Below, piece after piece: positions 1 to 6,200 of a stretch of 7,939 nt of DNA; position 1 is the first letter of the stretch; every line of letters starts with the position of its first letter. A model generated the notes under the pieces. The model saw nothing but the letters and a program-made list of their open reading frames with translations, was not told where the DNA came from and ran no database searches. Source of the stretch: Oscillospiraceae bacterium. GTDB taxonomy: Bacteria > Bacillota > Clostridia > Oscillospirales > Oscillospiraceae. Location of the stretch: positions 1 through 7,939 of the forward strand of contig JAFPTE010000020.1 in assembly GCA_017400415.1 (NCBI GenBank). The letters run 5' to 3'. The position numbers and the translations under genes were made by a program.

Positions 1-837
1 CTTGGCGTTGTAGGTAGCCAGGTCGGAGTTCTCGGTGCTCCAACGGTAGAGAACGATGACTGCTGCATCACGGTAAGCAGCGTATGTAGCGGTCTCGGTT
101 TCGCCCAGCTGGGAAACGGGCATCTCAACATGGAGTCCGCTGTAGCCGCCGTCGTTGTTCTTGTAGTTATTGTACTTGTCAACGATGGTGGGGTTGACGG
201 AGAAGCCCTCTTCCTCGAAGGCGTTGTTCCAGTTGTAGCGGGTGGACTGGTTGTTCTGGCCCGCAGAGCCGGAGCCGCCGCCGGATACCACGATATCCTG
301 AGAGGCAACGCCCATGAGGGTGATGCGCCTGTCGTGGCTGTCAAGAGGCAGGACGCCGTTGTTGTACAGCAGCACCTGGCCCTCATCGTTTACCTGGCGG
401 TTGATGGTGTCTGCCAGTGCATCGGCCTCAGCCTTGGTGGCGGTGGCGGGATAGAACTTGCCGCCGTTGGCGTTCAGCAGGCTGGTATCGACGCCGGGGA
501 TGGTGTAGGTCTCGTCATTGATTTCCTTGACAGTGATGACGGGAACTGCAGAGGCGCCGTCCTTGCCGGGCTCGCCCTGAAGTCCCTGGGGTCCCTGTTC
601 GCCAGGCAGACCCTGGTCGCCCTTGTCACCCTTGTCGCCCTTGTCACCCTTGTCGCCCTTGTCACCCTTGTCGCCCTTGTCGCCCTTGGGGCCGGCAGGG
701 CCCTGTGCGCCCGGGTCGCCCTTGGGGCCGACGGGGCCGGTGGGTCCCTCACCGCAGGCGGTGAGCAGGACGCTCATGGCCATGATGATGGCCATGACGA
801 TGCAAAGGAGTTTTCTTGGGGAATACTTACTTGACAT
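1..837 (-). CDS. Collagen-like lipoprotein fused to a GH3-type domain (3' end beyond the window)
   Basis: The frame is open from the ATG at 837-835 to the window edge, giving 279 residues with no stop. Seen: a basic N-terminus, a hydrophobic segment (about residues 10-25) and a lipobox L-T-A-C with Cys28, so a lipid-anchored surface protein. Residues 31-96 are 22 uninterrupted Gly-X-Y triplets, seven of them Gly-Asp-Lys. Residues about 140-275 resemble the C-terminal-type (alpha/beta) domain of GH3 beta-glucosidases: EGQVLLYNNGVLPLD (152-166), ITLMG (172-176), GGGSGS (186-191), then an EEEGFSVNP segment and DAAVIVLYR (257-265). In some rumen and gut Firmicutes (Ruminococcus albus, Butyrivibrio) GH3 enzymes carry this domain before the catalytic one, so I infer the TIM barrel follows to the left of the window. 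The collagen tract would act as a stalk holding the hydrolase away from the membrane. A Shine-Dalgarno AGGAG at 851-847 with 9-nt spacing supports the start. Substrate cannot be told. Confidence 0.85.
   Translation of the reverse strand, partial: MSSKYSPRKLLCIVMAIIMAMSVLLTACGEGPTGPVGPKGDPGAQGPAGPKGDKGDKGDKGDKGDKGDKGDKGDQGLPGEQGPQGLQGEPGKDGASAVPVITVKEINDETYTIPGVDTSLLNANGGKFYPATATKAEADALADTINRQVNDEGQVLLYNNGVLPLDSHDRRITLMGVASQDIVVSGGGSGSAGQNNQSTRYNWNNAFEEEGFSVNPTIVDKYNNYKNNDGGYSGLHVEMPVSQLGETETATYAAYRDAAVIVLYRWSTENSDLATYNAK
550..747 (-). repeat. Collagen-like Gly-X-Y tract (22 triplets)
   Basis: Codons 31-96 of the lipoprotein encode glycine at every third residue without interruption, flanked by the lipidated cysteine and the GH3-like part. 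Flanking triplets are proline-rich (GPT, GPV, GPK, GDP, GPA, GLP, GPQ, GEP), the centre is Lys/Asp. In characterised bacterial collagen-like proteins such tracts form trimeric triple helices. K-G-D arrangements stabilise them without hydroxyproline through salt bridges. Trimerisation here is inference. Confidence 0.9.
622..684 (-). repeat. Tandem 9-bp repeat encoding (Gly-Asp-Lys)7
   Basis: Seven consecutive 9-nt units of GGC or GGT followed by GACAAG; an eighth unit ends in CAG (Gln). The glycine codon alternates GGC/GGT over most of the tract, giving a superimposed 18-nt period (three copies), which suggests growth by duplication of an 18-bp unit. Unit number is divisible by three, so slippage would lengthen or shorten the stalk without breaking the frame. 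Confidence 0.9.
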
Positions 838-846
838 AACTTCCTT

Positions 847-851
847 CTCCT
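847..851 (-). promoter_or_regulatory. Ribosome binding site of the lipoprotein gene
   Basis: AGGAG reads on the minus strand at 851-847, nine nucleotides before the ATG at 837-835, within a purine-rich AAAGGAGAAGGAAGTT leader. It fixes the start codon and is directly followed by the signal peptide. Confidence 0.8.
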
Positions 852-863
852 TTATTTGTTTTT

Positions 864-877
864 GGGGGTCTCCCCCC
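864..877 (-). other. GC-clamped 5'-UTR hairpin with a GAGA tetraloop
   Basis: On the transcript five G (877-873), a GAGA loop (872-869, GNRA type) and five C (868-864) form a compact five-pair hairpin. It is followed by an A-rich single-stranded stretch and then the Shine-Dalgarno site. With the proposed -10 box at 894-889 it would lie close to the 5' end of the mRNA. Such 5' hairpins commonly protect mRNAs from 5'-end-dependent decay; that role here is inference. Confidence 0.55.
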
Positions 878-888
878 TGTTGAATGCC

Positions 889-894
889 ATTTTA
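889..894 (-). promoter_or_regulatory. Candidate -10 box of the lipoprotein gene
   Basis: TAAAAT on the minus strand at 894-889 (five of six to TATAAT), about 52 bp before the start codon. No reasonable -35 hexamer is found 16-19 bp upstream, where the sequence is GC-rich (around 903-918). A good -10 without a -35 fits an activator-dependent promoter, in line with the repeated operator-like motif further upstream at 945-995. Confidence 0.4.
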
Positions 895-917
895 GCAAAA
901 AGTTTCCGGCCGGGCCG

Positions 918-937
918 TTTTCAGCGCAATCTGAAAA
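918..937. repeat. 7-bp perfect inverted repeat TTTTCAG / CTGAAAA
   Basis: TTTTCAG (918-924) and CTGAAAA (931-937) are perfect inverted copies separated by six bases. They lie between the proposed operator at 945-995 and the candidate -10 box. It could be a binding site for a second regulator or chance symmetry in AT-rich DNA. No family can be assigned. Confidence 0.3.
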
Positions 938-944
938 AAGAATT

Positions 945-995
945 CGTGAACTGCGGTCTTCGGTGCAATTCACGTTCCGATTTCCGCAATTCACG
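945..995 (-). promoter_or_regulatory. LytTR-type operator candidate: 10-bp motif repeated at about 21-bp spacing
   Basis: On the minus strand CGTGAATTGC occurs exactly at 995-986 and again at 974-965 (period 21 bp). An inverted copy with one mismatch lies at 945-954, so three copies sit about two helical turns apart on one DNA face. LytTR regulators such as AgrA bind paired direct repeats of about 9 bp with starts 21-22 bp apart. The 14 bp at 963-976 recur exactly in front of the response regulator gene (3132-3145). It lies some 50-100 bp upstream of the candidate -10. Binding by the neighbouring regulator is inference; match to the published LytTR consensus is only partial. Confidence 0.55.
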
Positions 996-1000
996 AACGG

Positions 1001-1037
1001 GCAAAATAACAACGCAGGCCGGAAAACAGCCTGCGTT
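1001..1037 (-). terminator. Intrinsic terminator of the two-component operon
   Basis: A 9-bp perfect stem, AACGCAGGC (1011-1019) with GCCTGCGTT (1029-1037), encloses a 9-nt loop. In the minus-strand transcript it is followed by a T-rich tail (GTTATTTTGC, down to 1001). It lies 29 nt after the kinase stop codon and separates the kinase from the lipoprotein promoter. Confidence 0.75.
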
Positions 1038-1066
1038 ATTGTGCAGTATTTACATAATGTTATGCA

Positions 1067-2344
1067 TCAAACAGGGAAAAGGATATCCAGAACGAACCTG
1101 TCCCCATCGGTGGTGACCTTAAGGCTGCCGTCATAGCGGCTCACCAGCATGCTGATGCTCTTCATGCCGAAGCCGTGATACAGGGTATCCGCCTTGGTGG
1201 TCCTGGGCAGAGCCCCCTCAAACTCCAGCTTCTCGGAGAAATAGTTTTCCTCGTGTATGGATACGAAGTAGCCCTTCTGCTCCACGGAGAGGCTTATGAC
1301 CCGCTTCTCCTGATCCTGGAGCTTTTCCGCCGCCTCAATGGCGTTATCCAGGATGTTGCCGAACAGGGAGTACACGTCCACCTCGCTCATGAAGGCGAGG
1401 CTGGAGCCCTGGGCGATGCAGGTCAGGGTGATGCCCTTGTCCCGGCAGGTGAAGTTCTTGCGGGTCAGAATAACGTCCAGAGCCTGGTTTTCCGTGCGGA
1501 AGCGCATATCGTAGTCCTCAATGACGGGCCGCACGTCCTCCATGAGCTTCTCCCGGTTCTGCTCGTCCAGGGCGGCCAGCCGGTGCTTCATATCGTGGAC
1601 CTTCACGTTCAGAGTGTCGATAAGGGACTTTTCAAAGAGGTACTGGTCCCGCTCCGCCTCCAGAATGGACCGGACCGTGTTCAGCTCCTGCTCCGTGCGC
1701 TTGGAGGAGACCAGATTCACCTGGAAGGCCAGATTCACCAGCACGGCGATGATGCTGTACCAGCGTACTATGAAGAAGGCCATAGGGTCGGCGCCCCGGA
1801 TGGCACGGAAGGTATACAGGTCCAGCACAATGGCGCTTGTTATGAGTATGACCGTCAGGGCGAACATGCGCTTGCTGTCCACGACGATTTTATATTGTTT
1901 CTGCTTTCGGACCGCCAGCCAGAACAGGCCCACCACCGTCGCTGCCAGGGCCGCATAAACCAGATAGTGGGTAGGCTCCGGCCAGGCTCCGGTCCAGAGC
2001 CGGGAGATGATATCGTATACCTTATTTATAATATGCTGTGTGCAGTAGGCGGCGCTGCCGCAGTACAGGGCAGCCCAGGGGTCCAGCTCCCAGGAGAAGG
2101 CGGCGCCCAGGGCCGCCATGGGGATAAAGGCAGCGAAGGCGGCCATGTTGCAGTAGCGCCGTATTTCCATGGGAATTACGGGGCCGAGATACTTGAAGTA
2201 CGCCCACCGGATAAGGCCGAAGGCCACGACCGAGGCTGCAAGCCGCAGCCAGAAATACTTTCTTCTCGCCGTGCTTCTGGCGGCGATGAACACGGTGGCA
2301 AAGATGATGATGTTGCCCAGGATATCCTGAATCACGCCTATCAT
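1067..2344 (-). CDS. AgrC-like sensor histidine kinase (HPK10 / GHKL)
   Basis: 425 residues. The first 212 or so hold six to seven hydrophobic segments (about 5-22, 31-46, 66-83, 88-108, 126-145, 160-176, 187-212), the topology of AgrC/ComD-type peptide receptors. A coiled-coil-like linker (215-245) leads to the phospho-acceptor box VKVHDMKHRL with His250. The GHKL ATPase domain follows: N-box GNILDNAIEAAE with Asn330 and Asn334, and G-box HGFGMKSI (390-397). The length is typical of the family. It should autophosphorylate in response to an extracellular ligand and pass phosphate to Asp57 of the upstream-encoded LytTR regulator; the stop of that gene overlaps its ribosome binding region (TAAGGGGG, spacing 8). 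Ligand unknown: no agrD or agrB gene is in the window. Ends before the terminator at 1001-1037. Confidence 0.93.
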   Translation of the reverse strand: MIGVIQDILGNIIIFATVFIAARSTARRKYFWLRLAASVVAFGLIRWAYFKYLGPVIPMEIRRYCNMAAFAAFIPMAALGAAFSWELDPWAALYCGSAAYCTQHIINKVYDIISRLWTGAWPEPTHYLVYAALAATVVGLFWLAVRKQKQYKIVVDSKRMFALTVILITSAIVLDLYTFRAIRGADPMAFFIVRWYSIIAVLVNLAFQVNLVSSKRTEQELNTVRSILEAERDQYLFEKSLIDTLNVKVHDMKHRLAALDEQNREKLMEDVRPVIEDYDMRFRTENQALDVILTRKNFTCRDKGITLTCIAQGSSLAFMSEVDVYSLFGNILDNAIEAAEKLQDQEKRVISLSVEQKGYFVSIHEENYFSEKLEFEGALPRTTKADTLYHGFGMKSISMLVSRYDGSLKVTTDGDRFVLDILFPV

Positions 2345-2360
2345 ATTCCTTACCCCCTTA
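2345..2360 (-). promoter_or_regulatory. Kinase ribosome binding site overlapping the regulator stop codon
   Basis: The regulator stop TAA (2360-2358) runs directly into GGGGG (2357-2353), eight bases before the kinase ATG at 2344-2342. A second purine patch AAGGA lies nearer the ATG. The arrangement suggests translational coupling of the pair. The all-G core repeats what is seen in front of the regulator. Confidence 0.6.
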
Positions 2361-3062
2361 TTTGGACATATTGTACTCGTGGAGAGCGTCCAGGAATTCC
2401 TGTTTCCGGGGCCGGCTTATTTCCAGCTGGTCCTCCCCCACGTAAACGTAATTGCCCTGGATTCTGGTAACGGACCGCAGATTCACCAGGTAGCACCGGT
2501 TGCATTTGGAAAACTGCTTTCCGGGCAGGAGCTTTTCAATGGCCCGCATGGTGCCGTAGGCCTTGAAGAGGCCCCGGGAGGTGTGGTAGGTTATATCGTG
2601 ATTTGAGATTTCCACATAGTTGAGACAGCTGAGCTCGATGCGGATATCCCCCTCCGCCGAGGGCAGGATCACCTCCGCCTGCTCCTTTTTGGAGCAGCGC
2701 TGGATGGCCCGGCCCAGGGTTATCTTGAAGGCGTTGTAATTGACGGGCTTGAGCATATAGTCCAGGGCGTCGTACTTATACCCCCGTATGGCGTATTTGG
2801 CCAGGAAGGTTACGAACACCAGCACCACCGTCGGGTCCAGCTGCCGAAGCCGCTCCGCTGCGTCCAAACCGTTCATCTGGGGCATGTCCACATCCATGAA
2901 GACCATATCGAACTCAGGGGTATAGTCCTCATCGAAGTTGAGGCCGTTTTTGAACCGGGTTATGTTGAACATGACTCCGTACTCCCCGGCGTACTGGTCA
3001 AAGCATTTTGCCAGCCTGTCGGCGGATTCGTACTCATCGTCCACCAGTGCAATTTTGTACAA
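2358..3062 (-). CDS. LytTR-family response regulator (AgrA-like), TTG start
   Basis: 234 residues from TTG at 3062-3060. Receiver domain about 1-120: acidic pair Asp8-Asp9 (ALVDDE), phospho-acceptor Asp57 (MDVDMP), switch Thr85 (VFVT) and Lys105 (LKPV). LytTR DNA-binding domain about 128-230, with the signature FSKCNRCYLVNLRSV (184-198) and a basic ISRPRKQEFL tail segment (215-224). Family knowledge: such regulators bind paired direct repeats through a beta-fold and activate transcription. The TTG is chosen because the receiver fold begins right there (MYKIALVDDE) and AAGGGGGAAGGGGAC precedes it with about 8-nt spacing. An in-frame ATG at 3095 lacks a Shine-Dalgarno site and adds 11 unlikely residues. 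It forms an operon with the kinase 13 nt downstream. A 14-bp motif shared with the lipoprotein promoter lies upstream, so it probably controls itself and that gene. Confidence 0.92.
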   Translation of the reverse strand: MYKIALVDDEYESADRLAKCFDQYAGEYGVMFNITRFKNGLNFDEDYTPEFDMVFMDVDMPQMNGLDAAERLRQLDPTVVLVFVTFLAKYAIRGYKYDALDYMLKPVNYNAFKITLGRAIQRCSKKEQAEVILPSAEGDIRIELSCLNYVEISNHDITYHTSRGLFKAYGTMRAIEKLLPGKQFSKCNRCYLVNLRSVTRIQGNYVYVGEDQLEISRPRKQEFLDALHEYNMSK

Positions 3063-3064
3063 GT

Positions 3065-3078
3065 CCCCTTCCCCCTTT
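3065..3078 (-). promoter_or_regulatory. Ribosome binding site deciding the TTG start of the regulator
   Basis: On the minus strand AAGGGGG (down to 3071) and a second AAGGGG (3070-3065) precede the TTG at 3062. The first gives eight-base spacing. G replaces the central A of the usual AGGAGG and can still pair by G-U wobble with the 16S tail. This favours TTG over the ATG at 3095-3093. Confidence 0.6.
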
Positions 3079-3085
3079 TTCTGAT

Positions 3086-3114
3086 AATTTAACATTTTGG
3101 CAAGGCTAATGCAA
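3086..3114 (-). promoter_or_regulatory. Candidate weak promoter of the two-component operon
   Basis: TTGCAT (3114-3109) and TAAATT (3091-3086) with a 17-bp spacer on the minus strand. Both hexamers are poor (three and four matches to consensus), as expected for an activator-dependent promoter. The repeated motif at 3132-3157 sits about 17 bp upstream of the -35 position, a usual place for a LytTR activator. A start site here would fall downstream of the ATG at 3095, which agrees with the TTG start. Confidence 0.35.
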
Positions 3115-3131
3115 GAGAAAAGCCGATTTAA

Positions 3132-3157
3132 AACGTGAATTGCACATTTTGCAACGT
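3132..3157 (-). promoter_or_regulatory. LytTR-type operator candidate in front of the regulator gene
   Basis: AACGTGAATTGCAC (plus strand, 3132-3145) is identical over 14 bp to the site in the lipoprotein promoter (963-976, other strand). AACGT recurs at 3153-3157, exactly 21 bp after the first AACGT at 3132. Read with the gene, the halves are TTTACGTT and ATTCACGTT, close to the ACGTT-centred core described for LytTR sites. It lies between the upstream terminator and the candidate promoter. Autoregulation by the encoded regulator is inferred. Confidence 0.55.
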
Positions 3158-3161
3158 AAAC

Positions 3162-3191
3162 AAAAAGCGGGCGGCCAGCTGGCCGCCCGCT
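3162..3191 (-). terminator. Perfect 26-bp palindromic intrinsic terminator
   Basis: AGCGGGCGGCCAG (3166-3178) is followed directly by its reverse complement (3179-3191), with TTTTT then G on the minus strand down to 3161. It lies 12 nt after the stop of the large exported-protein gene and ends that operon. As an RNA hairpin the central few bases form the loop, leaving about 11 GC-rich pairs. Only four bases separate its T-tract from the operator candidate of the next gene. Confidence 0.88.
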
Positions 3192-3203
3192 GTGAGTATG
3201 CTG

Positions 3204-6200
3204 TTATTTTTGCAGTCCCGGGTCGGAGACCTTGGTGCAGTCTGTCACCGGCACGGGCCGGTACAGGGCCGTGAAGGGCGCCATGGCCCACTGGCAGAAC
3301 ATCTCCGCCACCACCATAAGGTTTTCCAGCAGAGGAATCTTGATGACGTAGTTTCCCACCTCCATGCTGATAACCCAGCTGTCGTCCTCGAATTTGGCGG
3401 ATTGTACAAGGCCGCCTGCGGGATTGATGGGGTTTGAGGTGTTCATGAGCTTGTCGTAGACCCAGGCGCCGCCCAGGCCCAGAGTCTCGGTGACGTACTT
3501 GGCCGCCATGTCCACGCTGTCAAACTCGCTGCCGCTGGGAACCTTGCTGGCCAGATAATCCATGACCTTTTTAAGGGTGCCCTTGGACTTGGCGGCGTAG
3601 CTCTTGAAGGCGTCGCCCACGGCGTTCTTGAAGAAGTTCATGGACAGGTCGCCGCCGGCGGCCACCATGGACTTGTAGATATCGCCCTTCTCATCCTCGC
3701 CGTAATAATAGTGCTTCAGGAAGGAGACGAACATAAAGCCCGCCACGGCGTAGCCCAGCTTCTTGGGCGTTGGCGGCTCCTCCCCGGTGAGCACATTGCC
3801 TATGGTGCTCTCAATGCCCTGGAGAATGGCGGCGTAGAAGCTGTCGGAGCTGTAATTCACAGGCTCCCCGTCCAGCATGGCGCCGATGTAGATTCCGGCG
3901 AACTCCGCCCACATATCCTTGAGAGGCGAGGCGAAGGCCTCCACTACGGGACCGCCGCCGTAGACCTCGATAAGGTAGGAGAACGCCTGATCGCCGATCC
4001 ACTTGATGATGTTGGCGCCCATCTCCAGCTTGCCGATTTCCTTGTCCAGGGCCATGTACTCCCTGTGCTCCTTGGAGTAATAATTCACGGCGTCCTGGAG
4101 AATCATGCGGCGGACCATCTGGAGCTCGTTGGCGCTGCGGAGCCTGGGGTTCCGCACAAAGGCCCGGATGGTGGGGTCGGAGGGCAGGCCGAAGCGCTCG
4201 ATGGTCAGGCGGAGCTTCTGGTACTCATAATCCCAGGTGTCCGGCTTGCTGGGGGCGTCGCCCTCGATGGAAAGGGGCAGGACCCCCTCCCAGCTTCTGC
4301 CGCCGATGCTTGCCCGCAGCAGGAGCTCCACGATGTAGGGCCCATCCGCCATAGGCAGGGTGTGCTGGGGCGCAATGGCGCAGAGGGGATTGCCCTTCTC
4401 CAGCTCATAGCGGAAGTTTTCCGTTATGATGGCGCCGTACTCGTCGGCGCCGTAGATGGCGGGCACCTCCAGCTGAGCCGCAGAGTTATCCTCCAGGCGG
4501 CAGAGGCCGGTCTCCTCGTCCTTTACGGCGATGAACAGGTCAAAGCTGGTGGGCGGTATCCTGGAATCCAGGCCCTGGGGCTGGTCCTTGCCCAGAGTGT
4601 CCACCCGCAGGCGGCGGTTTTTCGTCAGCTGCTCGTCCCGGACGCCTACGGAAAGGCCCTCCGGATACAGCTCCACGTAGATGGGCGCCTGGGCCTCCTG
4701 GCCGTCCTCAAACTCCGCCCGGACCGTCAGATACCGCTGGCTCTTCTCCCGGAAGATATCCTTCTTATCCGGGTCGGCAGTGTTGTTTTTAAGGTCGGCG
4801 TACCAGCACCAGGCCCGCTCCGCCGGTCTGAACTCCCAGCCGATGTCCTTATCGCCCAGGATTTCAAGCTTTTTGGGCTCGCTGGCGGCGTCCTCCAGGT
4901 AAATCATCACCGGATATGTCTCTCCGCCGCCCAGGATCATATTGACCCCGGCGCTGGCCTGGAGAGTCCAGGTGCCCTCTGAGGACCCGGCCTCCGGGAA
5001 GCGGATATAGGGCTTATCCACAATGCGGAAGACCACATTGTTCCTGAAGGTGCCGCCGGCGCCTACGAAGGTGAAGGTCACAGTGCCCTTCTCCCGGGCG
5101 TCCTCCGGGGCCCGGACCGTGGCCTCAAAGTACCTTCCGCCCTTCCGTGAGCTCACAAGCTCAAGGCCGGAGGCGGAGGCGGAGATGGCGGCGGTCATAT
5201 CGTCCCGGTCTCTTTCCCCGTCGGGACCGGCCTCGGCCATCCTTGCCCGGACGGTGACGGCCTGGCCGCCCTTCTTTATGGCGTCCCCGAAGTCCTTGGA
5301 GACGTACATCTTATAGCTCTTTTTCTCCGATTTGCCCTTCTTTTTCTTCTCATCGGCGGAGGAGGCGCCTGCGCCGCCTCCGACCACGGCTCCGGCGCCC
5401 ACCACGGACGCCCCGGCCCCCGCAATGCCTATGGCTATGGCCTCCGGAATGGTAACTCCCCCGTCCTCACCGGGGTTCTGCTCCGCATCATGGGTGACGC
5501 TGTCCTCAATGGGCCCCTGGGGCTCTGTGCCGCCTATGGTGCCGGGGACAATGCCCTCCGAATCCAGCACGATGCCGAAGGTGTCCGTGCCCCGGCGGCT
5601 CACCGGTACGGAGGCTGTGCCGTCCCGGGCCACGGAGGCGGCCTCATAGTCCCGCTCCACTTCGTTTCTCACGGTGCAGGTGAAGGTGCCCTTGTCTTTA
5701 TTGTAGGAAAAGCTCACCTCGCCCTTGGTGGATATGACGTTGGGGTGATAGGTGTGCTTCCAGGTCTGGGTCTTCATATCCCCCTCGTCATAGTCTATCT
5801 TCTCCGTCACCGTGACAGTTGAGGGGGAAACGGTGCACTCCGTCACGTTGGCCACGGGCATGCCCAGCTCACCCAGGATGAAGTCATCCGGGTTTGCGAT
5901 GGTGCCGGTGACGGTGAAGCCGTCCATGGTGTAGGCAACGCTGCGCTTGTTGTTCTCCTCCCGGAAGGTTTTGGTCACCGCCGGGATATCAAAGGAGAAG
6001 GTGCCGTCCGGGTTCAGGGTGAAGGTGACGGTCCTGTTTCCATAGGGGAAGTTCTCCTCAAAGGAGTGCATATCCTTGCCTGCCATGTAGGCGGAGGATA
6101 TTTTCGGGGTGAAGGTAACGGGCTTCTTATCCTTCTCCTGCTCCTTGTCCGGCTCCGGCTCGGCGGGCTTCCGTTCGTCAACGGGCTCATTCCAGGTTAT

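Noticed and set aside
622..684. Short tandem repeats considered as a CRISPR array
   Set aside because: Nine-base units without spacers, in frame inside a coding region: a protein repeat.
130..834. Plus-strand open frame with VALVTL repeats
   Set aside because: It is the reverse complement of the collagen-like lipoprotein gene; the repeats merely mirror the Gly-Asp-Lys units.
827..1012. 61-codon minus-strand frame with several cysteines, considered as a small signal peptide gene
   Set aside because: Its start lies inside the terminator stem, it covers the operator and promoter region of the lipoprotein gene and has no Shine-Dalgarno site.
1175..2470. 431-codon open frame on the plus strand
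   Set aside because: It lies antisense to the kinase gene, whose protein has all family motifs. Its translation is low-complexity, rich in Gly/His/Asp/Leu, with no ribosome site or recognisable domain; GC-rich third positions remove stops from this frame.
3093..3095. ATG as start of the response regulator
   Set aside because: No ribosome binding site precedes it, it adds 11 residues ahead of the receiver fold, and the candidate promoter would start transcription downstream of it. The TTG at 3062 is better.
3096..3203. Gap searched for an AgrD-like pre-peptide
   Set aside because: It is taken up by the terminator and operator-like repeats; no short frame with a ribosome site and cysteine-containing core was found.
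3711..4982. 423-codon open frame on the plus strand
   Set aside because: Antisense to the large exported-protein gene in the same frame relation as the one over the kinase, with the same composition artefact and no initiation signal.
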